The notes under the pieces are model-generated. The model saw only the letters and a program-made list of their open reading frames with translations, was not told where the DNA came from and searched no databases. The position numbers were made by a program, and so were the translations under genes. A stretch of DNA of 64,000 bases from Algoriphagus winogradskyi (GTDB lineage Bacteria; Bacteroidota; Bacteroidia; Cytophagales; Cyclobacteriaceae): contig NZ_FXUA01000011.1 in NCBI RefSeq assembly GCF_900182815.1, positions 1 to 64,000 on the forward strand, written 5' to 3'. This document shows, piece by piece, positions 61,886 to 64,000 of this stretch. Position 1 is the stretch's first letter, and each line of letters opens with the position of its first letter.

Positions 61886-63079
61886 CTATTTTTCTGCAGT
61901 GCTTATCATCCCCAGAAATTCGATCAGCCCTACAGCCTCAATATCTCCTCTCATCGGGAATCTGTCAGCACCAGAATAAACCACATATTTTTTGGTAAAA
62001 CCTATGTCCTCACAGGCTCTATGAAAACCTGATCTGATGGTCGGCGCACTCGATTTTTTTATTTCTATTCCCCATACTTCATTTGTCCCAAACTCAAGAA
62101 CTAGGTCAATTTCTGCCTGATTACTTGAGCGATAATAACTTGCTGACCAGTCAGTGGGTAATTGGTTCAGGATATTTTCCATCACAAACCCTTCCCAGCT
62201 TGCCCCGACGGCTGGATGTCCTAGCAGCTGATCGAAAGAAGAAACGTTCAGTAGACTATGTAATAATCCTGTGTCCCGAATATATACTTTTGGGGTTTTT
62301 ACCAATCGCTTTTTTGTGTTGCCAGACCAAGGATGTAACTGCCTCACCATGAAGAAATCCTGAAGAATGTCCAGATAATTTCGGGCAGTGGTGTGACTTA
62401 CCTCCAGACTTTTTGCAATCTCTGTCATTACCGCTTGCTGTCCGTGATAATGTGCAAGCATGGACCAAAAGCGTTTCATTCGAGTGGCTGGAACTTGTGG
62501 GCCAAAGAGCGGTATATCCTTTTCTACATAAGTGGAAATAAAGTCTCGTCGCCAGTTTTGACTTTGGATTTCTGAGTCAGCTAGATAGCTGTCAGGGAAA
62601 CCACCTCGAAACCATAATTTCTCCAAGTTAAAACCCAGAGGATCGTTCAGGTTAAGTTCATTGGCAGAAAAGGGATTGAGCTCCAAGTACCGAATTCGTC
62701 CTGCAAGAGATTCAGAAGATTGTTGTAAAAGATCTCGTGAGGCAGAGCCTAGCAGAAGAAAATGACCCGCACGCTCTCCGTTCCGCTTGCGCAAATCCAC
62801 CAAAGCCCTAATAACTGGGAAGAGTTCTGGTTTTCTTTGCACCTCGTCGATTACCAAAAGCTGACTTTCAAAGCGTCTTAAATAGCTTTCTGCATCATCG
62901 AGTTTCGCCAAATCAGAATTCAGCTCCAAATCCAAATAATGGATAGGTTTGTCCAAAGCAGTCTTTACCAAGTCTAAAGCTAGAGTAGTTTTTCCTACCT
63001 GCCTTGGGCCTAGAATAACCACTACAGGCATATTTTTCAGGCTGTCAATAAGCTTTTCTTCAAGTATTCTTTGGATCAT
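61886..63079 (-). CDS. AAA ATPase with DUF4143 domain
   Basis: 397 aa. N-terminal P-loop VVILGPRQVGKTTLALDL (about 20-37) and Walker B LLVIDEVQRKPELFPVIRAL; C-terminal DUF4143 (about 200-390), with a restriction-endonuclease-like part IDLVLEFGTNEVWGIEIKKS. Such genes are widespread, often patchy in distribution and frequently transferred; their role is unknown. It is monocistronic and adjacent to tRNA-Leu, a usual site for acquired genes. Confidence 0.85.
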   Translation of the reverse strand: MIQRILEEKLIDSLKNMPVVVILGPRQVGKTTLALDLVKTALDKPIHYLDLELNSDLAKLDDAESYLRRFESQLLVIDEVQRKPELFPVIRALVDLRKRNGERAGHFLLLGSASRDLLQQSSESLAGRIRYLELNPFSANELNLNDPLGFNLEKLWFRGGFPDSYLADSEIQSQNWRRDFISTYVEKDIPLFGPQVPATRMKRFWSMLAHYHGQQAVMTEIAKSLEVSHTTARNYLDILQDFFMVRQLHPWSGNTKKRLVKTPKVYIRDTGLLHSLLNVSSFDQLLGHPAVGASWEGFVMENILNQLPTDWSASYYRSSNQAEIDLVLEFGTNEVWGIEIKKSSAPTIRSGFHRACEDIGFTKKYVVYSGADRFPMRGDIEAVGLIEFLGMISTAEK

Positions 63080-63248
63080 CTCCTTTACAATTTGCTTTCA
63101 AATTGCATAAATATAATGTTAAAACCATGTAATTTGAAAATTAAACTTTCAAATTACATGGTTTTATGGATTTAACTTACTTAGACAAAATTGTGAATTA
63201 ATGTAGGCGCGGGGAAAAAGCCATTAAATGTTTAGGGAGGTGTAAACG

Positions 63249-63275
63249 AAAAAAGCCCGCTTTTCAGCGAGCTTT
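63249..63275 (-). terminator. Terminator of the tRNA-Leu gene
   Basis: AAAAGCCCGC / GCGAGCTTTT stem with one mismatch, followed by T6 on the minus strand. Confidence 0.8.
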
Positions 63276-63277
63276 TG

Positions 63278-63359
63278 TACCCAGAGCCGGAGTCGAACCG
63301 GCACGCCTTGCGGCATTGGTGTTTGAGACCAACGCGTCTACCGATTCCGCCATCTGGGC
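63278..63359 (-). tRNA. tRNA-Leu (anticodon CAA)
   Basis: 82 nt. Acceptor GCCCAGA / TCTGGGT, anticodon stem TTGGT / ACCAA with loop CTCAAAC (anticodon CAA, reads UUG), a long variable arm and T arm GCCGGTTCGACTCCGGC. Discriminator A; CCA is not encoded. Confidence 0.95.
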
Positions 63360-63448
63360 ATTCGGTAAGTCTGGCCTTACACCTGACTTGGCTCCGTCAC
63401 TTGCGTAACGGGATGCAAATATGAAGAAAGAATCTTTTTTCTACAAAC

Positions 63449-63748
63449 TCATTTTTCTACTTCTTCCAACTTTCTTGAGCTAAAGGCAATAGGTTTATCA
63501 GAAAACAGCGCTTTGGTAAATGTCCAAACTGATTTAAAAAGCTCAGAATCACGGTATTGATTCAGGTGCTCTTCGCTTTCCCAATGACTGTGTGTCAGGA
63601 AAATATTTTTAACATTTTCATCTTGCCAAAGCTCCAAATGGTGGCAACCTGGAAAATTCCGAATGGATTTCTTGTTTGCATTGAAGTTTTCCAAGAAATC
63701 ATCCACCGCTTCTGGCCTGAAAGTCATTCTTACGATCCGGATTAACAT
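63449..63748 (-). CDS. Antibiotic biosynthesis monooxygenase (ABM) domain protein
   Basis: 99 aa. Ferredoxin-like ABM fold: LIRIVRMTFRPEAVDDFLEN, then the FPGCHHLELWQDENV strand and HWESEEHLNQYRDSELF helix. Family members include small heme or quinone monooxygenases; the true role of most is unknown. The start overlaps the previous gene's stop as TAATG, so it is coupled to the SAM hydroxide adenosyltransferase gene. Confidence 0.85.
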   Translation of the reverse strand: MLIRIVRMTFRPEAVDDFLENFNANKKSIRNFPGCHHLELWQDENVKNIFLTHSHWESEEHLNQYRDSELFKSVWTFTKALFSDKPIAFSSRKLEEVEK

Positions 63749-64000
63749 TAGGGATGGAAGGTTACATAAATGACGCTGTCATATTTCAAACCAAGTAAAT
63801 CACCTCCGTGTCCGTGATTGATCCCAATTTCTAATAGGTTCAAGCTGTTGAAAAAAGCAAAACAATCGCCAGGCTCTACCTGGTCATATCCATTATTCAA
63901 TCTGTTAACTGATTCCCTGCCAAATTCAATGGTGAATTTGCCTGGGTTTAACTTATCGAATACTTCCTTGTTAATATTCGTGATTAGATTTCCATATCGA
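63748..64000 (-). CDS. SAM hydroxide adenosyltransferase (DUF62), C-terminal part, cut by window edge
   Basis: 83 codons reach the right edge. The sequence (EPGDCFAFFNSLNLLEIGIN, then HGHGGDLLGLKYDSVIYVTF) is the C-terminal beta-barrel of the DUF62 family, which splits S-adenosylmethionine to adenosine and methionine. The N-terminal part is outside the window. Confidence 0.85.
   Translation of the reverse strand, partial: RYGNLITNINKEVFDKLNPGKFTIEFGRESVNRLNNGYDQVEPGDCFAFFNSLNLLEIGINHGHGGDLLGLKYDSVIYVTFHP

Noticed and set aside
61886..63079. Defence-island interpretation of the AAA/DUF4143 gene beside tRNA-Leu
   Set aside because: A single gene of a very common family, without integrase, attachment-site repeat or partner genes.
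1..64000. CRISPR array
   Set aside because: No set of regularly spaced identical repeats was seen; the repeats found are REP palindromes, two-copy spacers or protein-coding repeats.

Overview
The window looks like a chromosomal segment of a Bacteroidota species, most likely order Cytophagales, family Cyclobacteriaceae (Algoriphagus-like). This rests on family content and gene style, not on a search: DUF4199, DUF4293, DUF4295, DUF5522, DUF2214 and DUF4221 proteins, a type B bL31, a Wzi/RemB-type outer-membrane protein, many lipoproteins and beta-barrels, AT-rich spacers, and promoters of the TTTG / TAnnTTTG kind. Coding density is high, with many 1-4 nt overlaps. Layout: 1-8.5 kb holds the 3' end of a 5S rRNA, a dihydroorotase-like protein that has lost its metal ligands, two DUF4199 membrane proteins, two glycosyltransferases, a methyltransferase, a TolC protein, and a minus-strand SPFH / membrane PH-like / ribbon-helix-helix operon with a candidate operator at its head. 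8.5-13.6 kb is housekeeping: ftsY, a ribosomal set (bL28, bL33, DUF4295), a tiny DUF5522 gene, rocD, a HAD phosphatase and hemB. 13.6-22.4 kb: a very AT-rich repeat-bearing region before amt plus a porin, a small secreted repeat protein, a GroES-like protein, dnaK, a MOSC protein and hemE. 22.4-32 kb: envelope proteins, an ABC exporter with truA, an ECF sigma / anti-sigma / beta-barrel module, a trans-sulfuration enzyme and a metallo-beta-lactamase-fold protein. 32.0-33.1 kb is a REP-associated tyrosine transposase (RAYT) framed by two 250-bp palindrome-rich units. 33.1-39 kb: yifB/comM, an MsbA-like ABC exporter and a Wzi/RemB-like protein. 39.1-47.4 kb is a long plus-strand run: rpmE2, a GlmU-like protein, holB, a RimB-like protease, rimK, hemC, a cyclophilin lipoprotein, an RmlD-like reductase and a sodium symporter. 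48.3-53.1 kb is a four-gene tandem array of paralogous lipoproteins, each overlapping the next by 4 nt. 53.2-57.2 kb is the most accessory part: a 5'-truncated copy of an arylesterase gene, a start-less coding fragment, a possible toxin tail, two tandem Imm11-like immunity genes and an unknown gene, followed by the intact arylesterase, so the cassette lies between two direct copies. The intact esterase is divergent from a ybbA-ybbP-type ABC pair, the arrangement known in E. coli. 60.6-64 kb: small unknown genes, a decayed orphan YoeB toxin, an AAA/DUF4143 ATPase, tRNA-Leu(CAA), an ABM monooxygenase and the end of a SAM hydroxide adenosyltransferase. Together the genes describe ordinary central functions (translation, heme synthesis at three separate loci, nitrogen uptake, envelope export) with three mobile or evolving spots: the RAYT unit, the lipoprotein array and the immunity cassette. 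No CRISPR array, prophage or complete new defence system was recognised.
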